Below are positions 47,710-56,185 of a stretch of 64,000 nt of DNA, in pieces. The stretch covers positions 1,674,001 through 1,738,000 of the forward strand of contig NZ_JACCFQ010000001.1 in NCBI RefSeq assembly GCF_013410215.1, in the 5' to 3' direction. The DNA comes from Nesterenkonia sandarakina (lineage in GTDB: Bacteria; Actinomycetota; Actinomycetes; Actinomycetales; Micrococcaceae). The notes below the pieces were generated by a model. It did not search any database and had not been told where the DNA came from. It saw only the letters and a list, made by a program, of their open reading frames with translations. Positions within the stretch are counted from its first letter, which is position 1, and every line of letters begins with the position of its first letter. The position numbers were made by a program, and so were the translations under genes.

Positions 47710-48958
47710 GCCCGCGCAGCAGCCCCTCAGCACAGCGCAGGTAGTGCCCCTGCTGTGCGGGGCTGCGCGAGCCCGGCAGCAGCGAGAGCAGCACCGCGGC
47801 GGTGCGCGCATGGAGATCGTCTGGATCCGTGTCCGGAAGGCAGGCGGCGTGGAAGCGCCCGGCGAAATCCGGGACCCCGGCGTATCCCTCGGCGTCGAAG
47901 CTGGGCAACGCGAAGAGGTGCCCCAGCATGGTGGCGAGATCGTCCACGCGATGCCCCGGCCCCACCGTGTCGGCGTCGATGAGCGCGCTGGGATGCTCTG
48001 CCGCCGCGTCCAGGAACAGGTTCGCCGGGTGAAAGTCCCCGTGCGTGGGCACGAGCGGTCCGGGGGGCTGATGCAGCGCTGCCTCAATGCCGGCACGCAG
48101 CTGCTGGACGCGTCGCCGATCGGCCCCCACCGCGATCGCAGACTCGCCGAGGCCCGCGAGTCGGTGCGCCGGCGGCACCCGGGCCGGGAGGTCCAGTGCC
48201 TCCGGCCGCAGGGTCTCCAGCGCCGAGATCGCCACGCGTGGATTCAGCGGGTGCACGTGGGCGGGTGGGCAGGCCCGGTGCAGATGCTCGGTCAGGGGGA
48301 GCCCAGGCGCCTGGTCCAGGATCAGGATGCCGTCCCCGGCATCGGCGATGGCCGGAATCAGCCCCGAGCAGCGGTGGCGCTGCAGCAGCTGCGCCGCTCG
48401 GGAGGGTCGGACCACCTTGAGGTAGACCACCCGCTGGCCCCGCCGGGAGGAGACCACGGCCCGGTAGACGGCACGGCGCAGCGGGCGCAGCACCAGCATC
48501 TGCAGCTCCTGCACGGTGGACTGCTCGCCCAGGGCCCGGCTGAGCCGGACCTGAAGTTCGGTGGGCGCTGAGCGCTCGGCAGGTTTCTCGCCGTCTGGCT
48601 CAACGAGCAGCAGGCCGGGCAGCTCGGGATCCACCGGATGCACCCAGAGGTGCAGCGTGCCCTGCGGTGACTCTGCCCGCACCGCGCCCATGCCCGCGCG
48701 CTGCTCAGCGCTCAGCTCCACGGTGCTGGCGATCATGGTCAGCTCCGTCAGCCCCGGCAGTCCTCCCGGGGCGCTGCCCCGCTCTGCCGGGGCGCACTGC
48801 ACACGGTAACGGGCGGAGACCTCTGCTCCGGGCCGCGCGTAGACCTGTTCCAATTCCCAGGTGCGCAGCAGCATCCCGGAGGCGCGGAGAGACTGCCGCA
48901 GCAGGGTCTCGGTCTGGGGTCCGCGCAGCACGGTGAGCAGCTCGTTGCGCGTGTCCAT
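47684..48958 (-). CDS. APH-fold phosphotransferase (third of three in the cluster)
   Basis: A 424-residue kinase-like protein of the aminoglycoside phosphotransferase superfamily. The catalytic loop THGDFHPANLFLDA is at about residues 303-316 and the metal-binding LIDADTVG at about 326-333. The N-terminal lobe (about 90-190) has RVVYLKVVRPSRAAQLLQR, a candidate nucleotide-binding Lys region shared with the 51973-53040 protein (IKVVRPGRAAAIL). The ATG at 48958 has GGAGG eight bases upstream. Family members phosphorylate sugars, amino alcohols or antibiotics; the substrate is unknown. It is divergent from the histidine kinase gene (84-base gap), so it may be controlled with that system. Confidence 0.85.
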   Translation of the reverse strand: MDTRNELLTVLRGPQTETLLRQSLRASGMLLRTWELEQVYARPGAEVSARYRVQCAPAERGSAPGGLPGLTELTMIASTVELSAEQRAGMGAVRAESPQGTLHLWVHPVDPELPGLLLVEPDGEKPAERSAPTELQVRLSRALGEQSTVQELQMLVLRPLRRAVYRAVVSSRRGQRVVYLKVVRPSRAAQLLQRHRCSGLIPAIADAGDGILILDQAPGLPLTEHLHRACPPAHVHPLNPRVAISALETLRPEALDLPARVPPAHRLAGLGESAIAVGADRRRVQQLRAGIEAALHQPPGPLVPTHGDFHPANLFLDAAAEHPSALIDADTVGPGHRVDDLATMLGHLFALPSFDAEGYAGVPDFAGRFHAACLPDTDPDDLHARTAAVLLSLLPGSRSPAQQGHYLRCAEGLLRGLTPGDLLR

Positions 48959-49042
48959 CCCGTCATCCTCCCGCATCCAGATGAAAGAACTCTCATGGCC
49001 GGTGTGCCCGAACCCGGCGGCTTCAGTGAGAAACTGGCGACT

Positions 49043-50704
49043 ATGAACGAGCAGAGCCGTCCCGAGCACGCCGGGACGCGAAGCCCCGACGGGGCTCCCG
49101 GAGCGCGGCGCTCCTGGGCCCGCAGACCGGGTCCGCTCAACGTGCGCGCACGGATCCTCGCAGCCGTCGTCGGACTCGCCGCCCTCGCCTTGGCGGCGGC
49201 CGGGTACACCGCGTTCGCGATCCAGCAGGCACAGGTCGAGGGTCGGATCGACGCCGAGCTGGCCGCCGACGCGGAGCAGTTCCGGGTCCTGCACGAGGTC
49301 GGTGTGGACCCCGGGACCGGTGAGCCGTTCAGCTCGCCGGCGGAACTGGTGCGCACCGCGATGGAGCGGATCATCCCGACGCGCAATGAGGGGATCCTCG
49401 GCCTGGTCGATGCTGAGGTCGCGTACACATCCCCGGTGACCCCGGTGCGGCTCGAGGAGGATCAGCAGCTGCTTCGTGCACTGGCTCCGCACGCGGTGGC
49501 TCAGCGTGCCAGCGTGGTCACGATCGACACGGAGCTCACCAGCTACCGCGCGGCCATCGTTCCGGTCCACGGCAGCGTCTCGGAGCCGCCGGGGGAGTCG
49601 ACGTCGACCGATCCCGCAGCCGAGGCAGAGCAGGTCGGGGCACTGGTGATGGCTTATGACATCACGGCGGAGAAGCGCGTGTTCTCCGAGGGGTTTGTGA
49701 TCTATGCCGCCGTGGCGCTGCTCTCGCTCGGGGTGGTGGCCATCGTCGGGGGTGTGATCGCGGGTCGGCTGCTGCATCCGGTGGGCGTGCTCGCGTCTTC
49801 GGCGCGGCAGATCGGGCGCGAGGACCTCTCCGAGCGGATCCCGGTCACCGGTAACGATGATCTCTCCGAGATGACCAAATCTGTCAACCAGATGCTGGAT
49901 CGGCTGGAGGATTCGTTCACTGCGCAGGAGAGGCTGATCCACGACGTCAGCCATGAGCTGCGCACCCCGCTGACCATCATCCGGGGCCACCTCGAGGTCC
50001 TCGACGTTGGAGACCGCGTCGACGTGACTGCCACCCGAGAGCTGACCCTTGATGAGCTGACGCGGATGAACCGCGTGATCGACGATCTCACCACACTGGC
50101 TCAGGCCGGCCAGCCAGGCTTCGTGCAGCGCGCCGAGACCGATATAGGCACCCTGACCGATGAGGTCTACGACAAGGCGCTGGCGCTCGGCGACCGGCGG
50201 TGGATCGTGGAGAGCCGCGCCGAGGGAACCGCCTGGGTGGACCGGGAGCGGATCACCCAGGCGTGGCTGCAGCTCGCGGCGAACGCGGTCAAGTTCTCAC
50301 CGCCCGGCTCGGTGATCGCCCTGGGCACTGAACTGGCTGCGCACCAGCTGCGCCTCTTCGTGCGCGATCAGGGAGAGGGGATCGACCCCGCGGACCAGGA
50401 ACGCATCTTCCAACGTTTCGGGCGCACCGACCCGTCCAAACCAGGATCAGGGCTGGGGCTTCCGATCGTCGAGGCGATCGCCCGGGCGCATGGCGGAGTC
50501 ATCGAGCTGGAGTCCTCGCCGGGGGCGGGTTCCCGCTTCACGCTGGTGCTTCCCCGGATGGACGCGGCCGGGGCAGATCTGGGCACCGATGGCACGGACG
50601 TTCTCGGGACCGATCAGGACCCCGGCGCCGATCCGAGAGACGCCGACCCGAAAGATGCCGACCCGAGAGACGCTCACCCGAAAGAGGAAGATCGCCGCAC
50701 ATGA
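49043..50704 (+). CDS. Membrane sensor histidine kinase (HAMP, HisKA)
   Basis: A 553-residue sensor kinase from the ATG at 49043. Helix at about 37-58, extracytoplasmic sensor domain (about 60-215), second helix at about 217-242, HAMP (RLLHPVGVLASSARQIGRED), His304 in HDVSHELRTPLTII, and an ATPase domain with N-box LQLAANAVKFS, DQGEGIDP and GSGLGLPIVEAIARAHGG. The C-terminus (about 515-553) is a disordered tail of DP(R/K)DA repeats. The response-regulator gene overlaps it by four bases, kinase first, which is less usual than regulator first. It probably governs the secreted-protein gene and the glycosyltransferase operon (shared operator arrays). Confidence 0.92.
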   Translation: MNEQSRPEHAGTRSPDGAPGARRSWARRPGPLNVRARILAAVVGLAALALAAAGYTAFAIQQAQVEGRIDAELAADAEQFRVLHEVGVDPGTGEPFSSPAELVRTAMERIIPTRNEGILGLVDAEVAYTSPVTPVRLEEDQQLLRALAPHAVAQRASVVTIDTELTSYRAAIVPVHGSVSEPPGESTSTDPAAEAEQVGALVMAYDITAEKRVFSEGFVIYAAVALLSLGVVAIVGGVIAGRLLHPVGVLASSARQIGREDLSERIPVTGNDDLSEMTKSVNQMLDRLEDSFTAQERLIHDVSHELRTPLTIIRGHLEVLDVGDRVDVTATRELTLDELTRMNRVIDDLTTLAQAGQPGFVQRAETDIGTLTDEVYDKALALGDRRWIVESRAEGTAWVDRERITQAWLQLAANAVKFSPPGSVIALGTELAAHQLRLFVRDQGEGIDPADQERIFQRFGRTDPSKPGSGLGLPIVEAIARAHGGVIELESSPGAGSRFTLVLPRMDAAGADLGTDGTDVLGTDQDPGADPRDADPKDADPRDAHPKEEDRRT

Positions 50705-51360
50705 CCCAGATCCTGTTGATCGAAGACGAAGCCCGCATTGCGTCCTTCGTGGAGAAGGGACTCCGCGCGGCGGGGTACGCGGTCCTGCACGGAGCGACGG
50801 CGGCCGAGGGATTCGAGCTCGCACTGCATCATTCCGTGGACCTCACCGTGCTGGACCTGGGGCTGCCCGATGAGGACGGGCTCCGGCTGCTCGGCAGGCT
50901 GCGCGGCCAGGGCTTCCGAGCCCCGGTGATCATTCTCACCGCGCGCAGCACCTCGGCCGATACCGTCGCCGGACTCGAGTCCGGGGCCGATGACTACATG
51001 GCCAAGCCGTTCAGCATCGATGAGCTGCTGGCCAGGATCAGACTGCGGCTGCGCGGCGGGTCGGCCGAGGAGCCGACGACGTTGAGCGCGGGCCGTCTCA
51101 TCCTGGACCTGCATGCCCGTCAGGTGACCGTGGGAGAGAAGCAGCACGACCTGTCCTCACGGGAGTTCGCGCTGATCGAGACCTTCATGCGGCATCCCGG
51201 ACAGGTGCTCTCCAGGGAGCAGCTGCTGGAGCGGGTCTGGGGCTACAGCTTTGACCCGGGCTCAAACCTGGTGGATGTCTATGTCCGCTATCTGCGCGCC
51301 AAGATCGGCGCCGAGGCGATCCGCACGGTCCGTGGCGTCGGGTATCGTCTCGAGATCTGA
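50701..51360 (+). CDS. OmpR-family response regulator
   Basis: A 219-residue response regulator. Receiver: IEDEARIASFVEKGLRAAGY, phosphoacceptor Asp52 in TVLDLGLPDEDG, Lys in MAKPFSIDELLARI. Winged helix: LSSREFALIETFMRHPGQVL, REQLLERVWGY, VDVYVRYLRAKIGAEAIRTV. The ATGA overlap with the kinase gene indicates coupling. OmpR-family proteins bind tandem direct repeats with about 11-base spacing. Such arrays sit upstream of the adjacent secreted-protein gene (51939-51976) and of the glycosyltransferase operon (60256-60337), making this the prime candidate for the protein that binds them. Confidence 0.93.
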   Translation: MTQILLIEDEARIASFVEKGLRAAGYAVLHGATAAEGFELALHHSVDLTVLDLGLPDEDGLRLLGRLRGQGFRAPVIILTARSTSADTVAGLESGADDYMAKPFSIDELLARIRLRLRGGSAEEPTTLSAGRLILDLHARQVTVGEKQHDLSSREFALIETFMRHPGQVLSREQLLERVWGYSFDPGSNLVDVYVRYLRAKIGAEAIRTVRGVGYRLEI

Positions 51361-51423
51361 ATCCTAAGGGGCCCGTGGGGCGGGGTCGAGCGTATGGCAG
51401 GTGCGGGGACGGCCGCCGCGGCC

Positions 51424-51867
51424 TCAGCTCTCCGCTGAGGGGGCCGACCAGCTCTGGGCAGAGGCCGGGCTGGACCAGGACTGTGCAGACTCCAAGGGGG
51501 CCTGGTACTGCGAGGGTGGTGCCGGGGCGACCGTGGTGGGCCCAGAGGTGGGCGCAGGCTCGGGCTGCTCGGGAGATGCGGGGCTCGGTGCCGTGGCCGC
51601 GGTGACCGGGCTCGGCCACGCGGTGGCACTGGCGCTGCTGCTCGGGCTGGCGGTGCCGCCGGTCTCGGCCTGCTCGCTCTCGGAGTCGCTGGGACTGGCG
51701 TAGATGGTCGGGGTGGCGCTGGGGGCGCCGCTGGGCGAGGACACCTCCATGGCGGGGCCCAGGTCTTGACCCTGGGCCGGTCCACTCAGCCCTGCCACCG
51801 CTGCCGTGCCACCGAGGGCAACGATGCTCAGCGCTCCGGTGATGATCCATCCGCTCTGCCTGGGCAT
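51424..51867 (-). CDS. Small secreted Ser/Pro/Ala-rich protein
   Basis: A 147-residue protein from the ATG at 51867. It has a signal-type helix (about 8-30: IITGALSIVALGGTAAVAGL) and then a low-complexity Ser/Pro/Ala/Thr/Gln region with no recognised domain; the end carries SAQSWSSPASAQSWSAPSAES. It looks like a secreted or wall-embedded spacer protein. The gene is convergent with the response regulator and downstream of a strong TAGAAT -10 (51910-51905, minus strand) preceded by the three-repeat operator, so it is likely a direct target of the two-component system. Its function is unknown; it is not a PepSY protein. Confidence 0.72.
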   Translation of the reverse strand: MPRQSGWIITGALSIVALGGTAAVAGLSGPAQGQDLGPAMEVSSPSGAPSATPTIYASPSDSESEQAETGGTASPSSSASATAWPSPVTAATAPSPASPEQPEPAPTSGPTTVAPAPPSQYQAPLESAQSWSSPASAQSWSAPSAES

Positions 51868-51938
51868 GGTCCCGCATCCTCTCGCATCCGCGTCGTGCTC
51901 TCTGATTCTAGATCCTGCTTCCATGGTGGACCGTCCAA

Positions 51939-51976
51939 GTGAGGTCACCGTGAGACCTGGATGAGAAGATTCTCAT
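51939..51976 (-). promoter_or_regulatory. 11-bp-spaced direct-repeat operator upstream of the secreted-protein gene
   Basis: On the minus strand, in the direction of transcription, hexamers TCTCAT (51966-51961), TCTCAC (51955-51950) and CCTCAC (51944-51939) start exactly 11 bases apart. One inverted TCTCAT follows on the plus strand (51971-51976). A TAGAAT -10-like hexamer lies at 51910-51905, and the gene starts at 51867. The order TCTCAT, TCTCAY, CCTCAC recurs upstream of the glycosyltransferase operon. The spacing is characteristic of OmpR/PhoB-type binding sites. Confidence 0.75.
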
Positions 51977-53040
51977 CTGAATCCGGGCTGGGCGGCGACC
52001 TCGCGCAGCTGGGCCGCCACCTTGCCGGAACCGGGACGCACCGCATAGACGCAGCCCAGCCGCAGGATCGCACCGCGTTCGTAGACCGCCAGTCGCCGGG
52101 CCGGAACCTCGAGCCGGCTCGCGGCGGCGTCCACCGCGGTGATCACGGTCTGTGCTTCCTGGGGTCCCCACCCTCCCTGCAGCGCTCGCAGGCGTGCGTG
52201 GGCGCGCAGGTTCCCCAGATCCAGGGCAGCATCGGCACGGCAGGCGGTGTCCACATCGAGCAGGCCTGGTCCCGCCTGCGGGCTCCAGAGCAGCTGCTTG
52301 TCGTGGAGGTCCCGGTGGGCCGGTCGCACCGGCGCCTCCGGCAGCTGCTGCAGCTGGGCTGTCACCTCCTGGACCAGGCGTTCCAGTGGTTCCGAGCGAT
52401 CAAGGTAGGGGGTCACCAGGTGTGCCCACCGGTGCAGCACCTTGGCCTCATCCTGTGCCGTGTGCTGTGGAATCACCGCTTCCGCGGCGAGACCGCGATC
52501 TCCACCCGGGGGTGTGGTCAGCGCGGGCTGCTCGGGGAGCACTGCATGGACCCAGGCGTCGAGCACCTCGGTCCAGGCCCGTCTCCAGTGCGCTGCGGTG
52601 AACTGCGAGGGGTCGTGCAGGCTTCTTCCCTGCAATGCTGCGAAGGTCACGGTGGAGTCGTCCTGGGCGAGCACCTCGGGGGTGCGGAAGGACGCGGTGA
52701 ACGCGCCGGCTCGGCGGATGCCCTCCAGGATCGCCGCAGCCCGCCCGGGGCGCACCACCTTGATGTAGCTCGTACCATCTCGGACGACCGCGCGCTTCCC
52801 GGGCCGGTGAGAGACCACGGTGCCGGAGGAGGCGACAGGTTCAAGCCCGGGAAGCCGACGGTCGGTTCCGACAGGCTGCAGCTGGGCTCCGGTGTGGTCA
52901 TAGAACCCCGCCCGACGCTGACCGTCCTGTTCACATTCGATCCCGAGCCGATCTTTATCGGGCACCGGCCAGGCTCGGGTCACCCGGATCCGGGATCCCG
53001 GGACGGGGAGGAACTCGGGGGGAAGGGGCATGGGGGTCAT
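51973..53040 (-). CDS. APH-fold phosphotransferase, last gene of the glycosyltransferase/ABC operon
   Basis: A 355-residue aminoglycoside-phosphotransferase-superfamily protein. The catalytic loop PAHRDLHDKQLLW is at about residues 237-250, with His-Arg-Asp in place of the more common His-Gly-Asp. The metal-binding LLDVDTACRADAALDLGNL follows at about 258-276. The N-terminal part has VVRDGTSYIKVVRPGRAAA, probably the nucleotide-binding Lys region, close to that of the 47684-48958 protein. The start overlaps the upstream kinase gene by four bases. Substrate unknown; context suggests a sugar-containing product or precursor. Confidence 0.83.
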   Translation of the reverse strand: MTPMPLPPEFLPVPGSRIRVTRAWPVPDKDRLGIECEQDGQRRAGFYDHTGAQLQPVGTDRRLPGLEPVASSGTVVSHRPGKRAVVRDGTSYIKVVRPGRAAAILEGIRRAGAFTASFRTPEVLAQDDSTVTFAALQGRSLHDPSQFTAAHWRRAWTEVLDAWVHAVLPEQPALTTPPGGDRGLAAEAVIPQHTAQDEAKVLHRWAHLVTPYLDRSEPLERLVQEVTAQLQQLPEAPVRPAHRDLHDKQLLWSPQAGPGLLDVDTACRADAALDLGNLRAHARLRALQGGWGPQEAQTVITAVDAAASRLEVPARRLAVYERGAILRLGCVYAVRPGSGKVAAQLREVAAQPGFR

Positions 53041-54236
53041 CTCTGAAGCGCCTCCTCACCAAGTGCCAGCGTCCGCTCCATCGCGGCAGGCCAGTGCGCC
53101 TCCCGGAGCCGAAACGCTTCCGGTGCGGCGTGCAGCTGCGCGAAAGCCTCCCAGGCCGCCGCTCGGCGCAGGTCAGCGTTGGTCTGAGTGAGATAGCCGG
53201 TCAGGAACTCCTCGACGAGCTCCGGGTGTCCCAGCCGTCGGCAGGCGGCGGCCCAGCTGCCCAGGTCCCGCATCGGGTCTCCGATGGTGGACCGGTCCAG
53301 ATCGATGAGCCGGATCTTGTGACTTCCTGGAGTCGCGAGGACCACCTGGTCGGGTGAGAGATCGCCGTGGAGCTCGCTGCTCGTGCCCGGCCCGAGCCGA
53401 TCGAATCGCTGCTGGATCGTCTGTGCGAGTCGGTCAGCGCGAGGTCCCAGCCACGGCGCCACCAGAGCGACGGCGCTTGTCCCCGTGCCTGACCGACTCG
53501 GCACAGGAGAGCTGTGCGGAGCGGAGGTGAGCCGGTGCAGCTCGCCCACGGCGGCGCCAGCTGTGGCCGCTGCCGGGCCATGCGGGTGGGTGCGCAGATC
53601 CGCCCATCCCCACAGCGGGGCGCTGAGCGCGGTGCCTCGTCCTCCCACTGGGGTGCTGCGCACCAGGGGCAGCCCCAGCTCCCGCCACCGCTGCGCGGCA
53701 GCCAGGGCGGCGGCGGTGGTCTTCTTTGCGGCGACCCGGATGACCTTCTCTCCGTGTCCGGGCCCTGCCGGTGGCACCACGGCCACCACCCGACGGCGCG
53801 GATTCTGGCGCAGGAACGTCCACGGGCGGTTCGCTTCGGACTCCGCGTCGAGCGCTGCCCGCGCCTCGGTGAGGTCCTTGGCCAAGACCGGGTCGGCCCA
53901 GACGCTCCCACTGAAGAGGTAGGGCCGCCGCGCTGCGTGGACGAGGAAGGGCACCTGGTTCATCTCCGCTCGAACGCTGTCCTGGGCACGCTGCCTGGCC
54001 TTGCTGAGCTTGTCCGCATCCCGGGTCAGCATCGCCCAGCCGGGCTCGGAGTCTGCGCCGGTGAAACCGGCGACCACGGAATGTCCGGGCTTGATGCGGA
54101 CCCGGGAGATGGTTACCGAGCGGCCGAGTCGGGCGGAGAGCTCGCCGGAGTCCAGCAGTGTGCGCGCCCCGCTGAGCTGGGCGGACCTGGCGGCGGCCGC
54201 GTCGGCCTCGGTCCACTCTGGATGTGCGGCGTTCAT
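53037..54236 (-). CDS. APH-fold phosphotransferase, fifth gene of the glycosyltransferase/ABC operon
   Basis: A 399-residue APH-superfamily protein. Catalytic loop SELHGDLSPDQVVLAT at about residues 285-300 and metal-binding RLIDLDRSTIGDPMRDLGSW at about 306-325; the rest is alpha-helical. The N-terminal region contains VTISRVRIKPGHSVVAGFTG. It differs clearly from the other two APH-type proteins here, so the three are not recent copies. The ATG at 54236 overlaps the ABC exporter stop by four bases; the stop overlaps the next kinase gene by four. Two kinases back to back in one operon suggest successive or combined phosphorylation, which is an inference. Confidence 0.83.
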   Translation of the reverse strand: MNAAHPEWTEADAAAARSAQLSGARTLLDSGELSARLGRSVTISRVRIKPGHSVVAGFTGADSEPGWAMLTRDADKLSKARQRAQDSVRAEMNQVPFLVHAARRPYLFSGSVWADPVLAKDLTEARAALDAESEANRPWTFLRQNPRRRVVAVVPPAGPGHGEKVIRVAAKKTTAAALAAAQRWRELGLPLVRSTPVGGRGTALSAPLWGWADLRTHPHGPAAATAGAAVGELHRLTSAPHSSPVPSRSGTGTSAVALVAPWLGPRADRLAQTIQQRFDRLGPGTSSELHGDLSPDQVVLATPGSHKIRLIDLDRSTIGDPMRDLGSWAAACRRLGHPELVEEFLTGYLTQTNADLRRAAAWEAFAQLHAAPEAFRLREAHWPAAMERTLALGEEALQR

Positions 54237-56185
54237 CGACTCACCCACTCGGTCTGCTCGGATTCCCTCGGTGCCGGTGCCGGTGCGGGTGCCGGTGCCG
54301 GTGCCGATGCCGATGCCGGTGTGGCTGCGGGTGCTGCCGAGCCCAGCCGACCTTCTCCGCCGGATTCTGCAGCACCTCGCTGGGTGGCTGCCCACCGGGC
54401 CAGCTGCGAATGCGGATCTGCCAGCAGCTCCTCCGGGCTGCCGTCCTCCAGGATGCGCCCCTCCTGCAGCCACAGCACTCGGTCCAATCCCTGGATCATG
54501 CTGAGGTCGTGCGTGATGGCCACCGTGGTGCGTCCGCGGGTCAGTTCTCGGATGGAGTTCTCCACGACCCCGCGGGAGGCCGGGTCCAGCCCCGTGGTGG
54601 GTTCATCGAGCAGCACGATCGGAGCGTCGCGGACCAGGGCCCGGGCGATCGCCACGCGCTGGCGCTGACCGCCGGAGAGCGTGTCACCGCGGTTGCCCAG
54701 CTCGGTCTCATACCCCTCTGGCAGGGCCATGATGAAGTCGTGGGCACCGGCCCGCCGGGCGGCCTGCTCCACCTCGGCGTCGGAGGCGTCCTGCCGTCCG
54801 TATCTGATGTTCTCCCGGACCGAGGTGCTGAAGAGCACCGATTCCTGGAGCAGGACCGCGATGTTGCGCCGGAGATCTGCTCGGGTGACGTTGCGTGCGG
54901 AGCATCCGTCGACCAGCACCGAGCCGGAGTCCGGATCGGCGAGCCGCAGCAGGTACCCGGCCAGGGTGGACTTCCCTGCGCCGGAGGGCCCCAGCAGACC
55001 CACTCGCTGACCCGGTGGGATGGACAGGTTCAGCTTCTCGAACAGCGGTGCTCCACGGTGGTCACAGGAGCTGACGTTCCAGAAGGTGAGCTCTCCGGAG
55101 GCGCGAGACAGGGGCAGTGGGCGGTCCGGGTCACGAATCTCGATCTCCTCGTCGAGCAGATCGGCGATGCGTTCCCCGGAGGCGGTGGCGCGAGCGATCC
55201 GGCCGGTGTACTTCGCCATATCCCGCAGCGGCTTCATCGCGATCTTCAGGTACATCAGGAACAGCACCATGTCTCCGGGCGTCATGGTCCCCTGCAGGAC
55301 CTGCCATCCACCGAGCCCCAGGACGACGGCGGTGCTGATCCCGACCAGAAGGTCGGTGGAGCGTTCAAGCCGGGCCGCCAGCTTGCGGGCCTTGATGCCG
55401 GCCTTGAGCGCCTTGGCGTTTCCTGCGGCGAAGCCTGAGGCCACGGTCTCCTCCAGGCCGTAGGACTGCACCACCCGGATCGCGCCCAGTGCCTCGGCCG
55501 CGTCGCCGACGAGTTGGCCTTCACCCTTGCGGGTCGAGCGCGAGGCGGCGGTGATCTTGGGACTCAACACATGGCTGAAGAGCAGGTATCCGGAGCCGGT
55601 GAGCAGCACGATGATCGCCAGAAGCGGGTTGAGGATCAGCACCACGATCAGCAGCGTGAGCAGCGTCAGCAGGTTCCCGACCATCGGCAGCCCGGCGGTG
55701 ACTGCGACCTCCTGAAGCCGTCCCATGTCCCCGACCAGTCGCTGCGAGGTGTCACCGATGGAGGCCCGGGAGTGATAGCGCAGCGAGAGCGCCTGGATAT
55801 GGTCGAAGACCCGGGTCCGCAGCCGTGCCGCGACCTTCACGCCGGTCTTCGCGAACGCGATCGTGGAGGCGTAGCTGCAGAAGGCGCGTCCGCCCACGAT
55901 CAGCGCCAGAGAAAAGGCCCAGAAGGTGAGCATTCCCTCGACGTTGTGGCTGGAGTCGATGGTCTCGTCGATCTGCGCCCCCAGCGCCTCGGTGACGGCG
56001 TCCACCGCGAACTTCACCGGCCACGGCTCCAGCACCCGGAAGGCGACGTCGCCGAGCAGGGCCAGCAGCCCGAGGGTGATGAGCATCTTGTGCTCGCCCA
56101 GGTGGGGCAGCACCATGCCAAGGGTGCGGCGCAGTCCCTGGCGGTGCAGGGTGCGCGAGGACTTGGCCTCGGAGCGTCGACTCAT
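54233..56185 (-). CDS. ABC-type exporter, fused membrane and ATPase domains
   Basis: A 650-residue half-transporter of the type IV (MsbA-like) exporter class, working as a homodimer. Membrane domain with six helices (about 38-320: LITLGLLALLGDVAFRVLEP, ALIVGGRAFCSYASTI, MVLFLMYLKIAMKPLRD) and ATPase domain with Walker A LLGPSGAGKST, signature LSGGQRQRVAIARAL, Walker B IVLLDEPTTGLDP and the His switch in AITHDLS. The C-terminus adds an Ala/Pro/Ser repeat tail of about 35 residues. Four-base overlaps join it to the glycosyltransferase before it and the kinase after it. It probably exports the product of the operon; cargo unknown. Confidence 0.9.
   Translation of the reverse strand: MSRRSEAKSSRTLHRQGLRRTLGMVLPHLGEHKMLITLGLLALLGDVAFRVLEPWPVKFAVDAVTEALGAQIDETIDSSHNVEGMLTFWAFSLALIVGGRAFCSYASTIAFAKTGVKVAARLRTRVFDHIQALSLRYHSRASIGDTSQRLVGDMGRLQEVAVTAGLPMVGNLLTLLTLLIVVLILNPLLAIIVLLTGSGYLLFSHVLSPKITAASRSTRKGEGQLVGDAAEALGAIRVVQSYGLEETVASGFAAGNAKALKAGIKARKLAARLERSTDLLVGISTAVVLGLGGWQVLQGTMTPGDMVLFLMYLKIAMKPLRDMAKYTGRIARATASGERIADLLDEEIEIRDPDRPLPLSRASGELTFWNVSSCDHRGAPLFEKLNLSIPPGQRVGLLGPSGAGKSTLAGYLLRLADPDSGSVLVDGCSARNVTRADLRRNIAVLLQESVLFSTSVRENIRYGRQDASDAEVEQAARRAGAHDFIMALPEGYETELGNRGDTLSGGQRQRVAIARALVRDAPIVLLDEPTTGLDPASRGVVENSIRELTRGRTTVAITHDLSMIQGLDRVLWLQEGRILEDGSPEELLADPHSQLARWAATQRGAAESGGEGRLGSAAPAATPASASAPAPAPAPAPAPRESEQTEWVSR
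54270..54325 (-). repeat. Six-base repeat encoding the Ala/Pro tail of the ABC exporter
   Basis: The plus strand shows repeated GGTGCC / GATGCC units (about eight) which on the coding strand read as Ala-Pro and Ala-Ser codons. It lies just before the stop of the exporter gene and encodes a disordered tail. Confidence 0.75.

Noticed and set aside
48959-49042. Operator array in the gap between the third kinase and the sensor-kinase gene
   Set aside because: Only isolated TCTCAT (48991) and GTGAGA (49026) hexamers, not spaced by 11 bases.
48959-49990. N-terminal extension of the 47684-48958 kinase across the histidine-kinase gene
   Set aside because: The extension lies antisense to a clear sensor-kinase gene, and GGAGG places the start at 48958.
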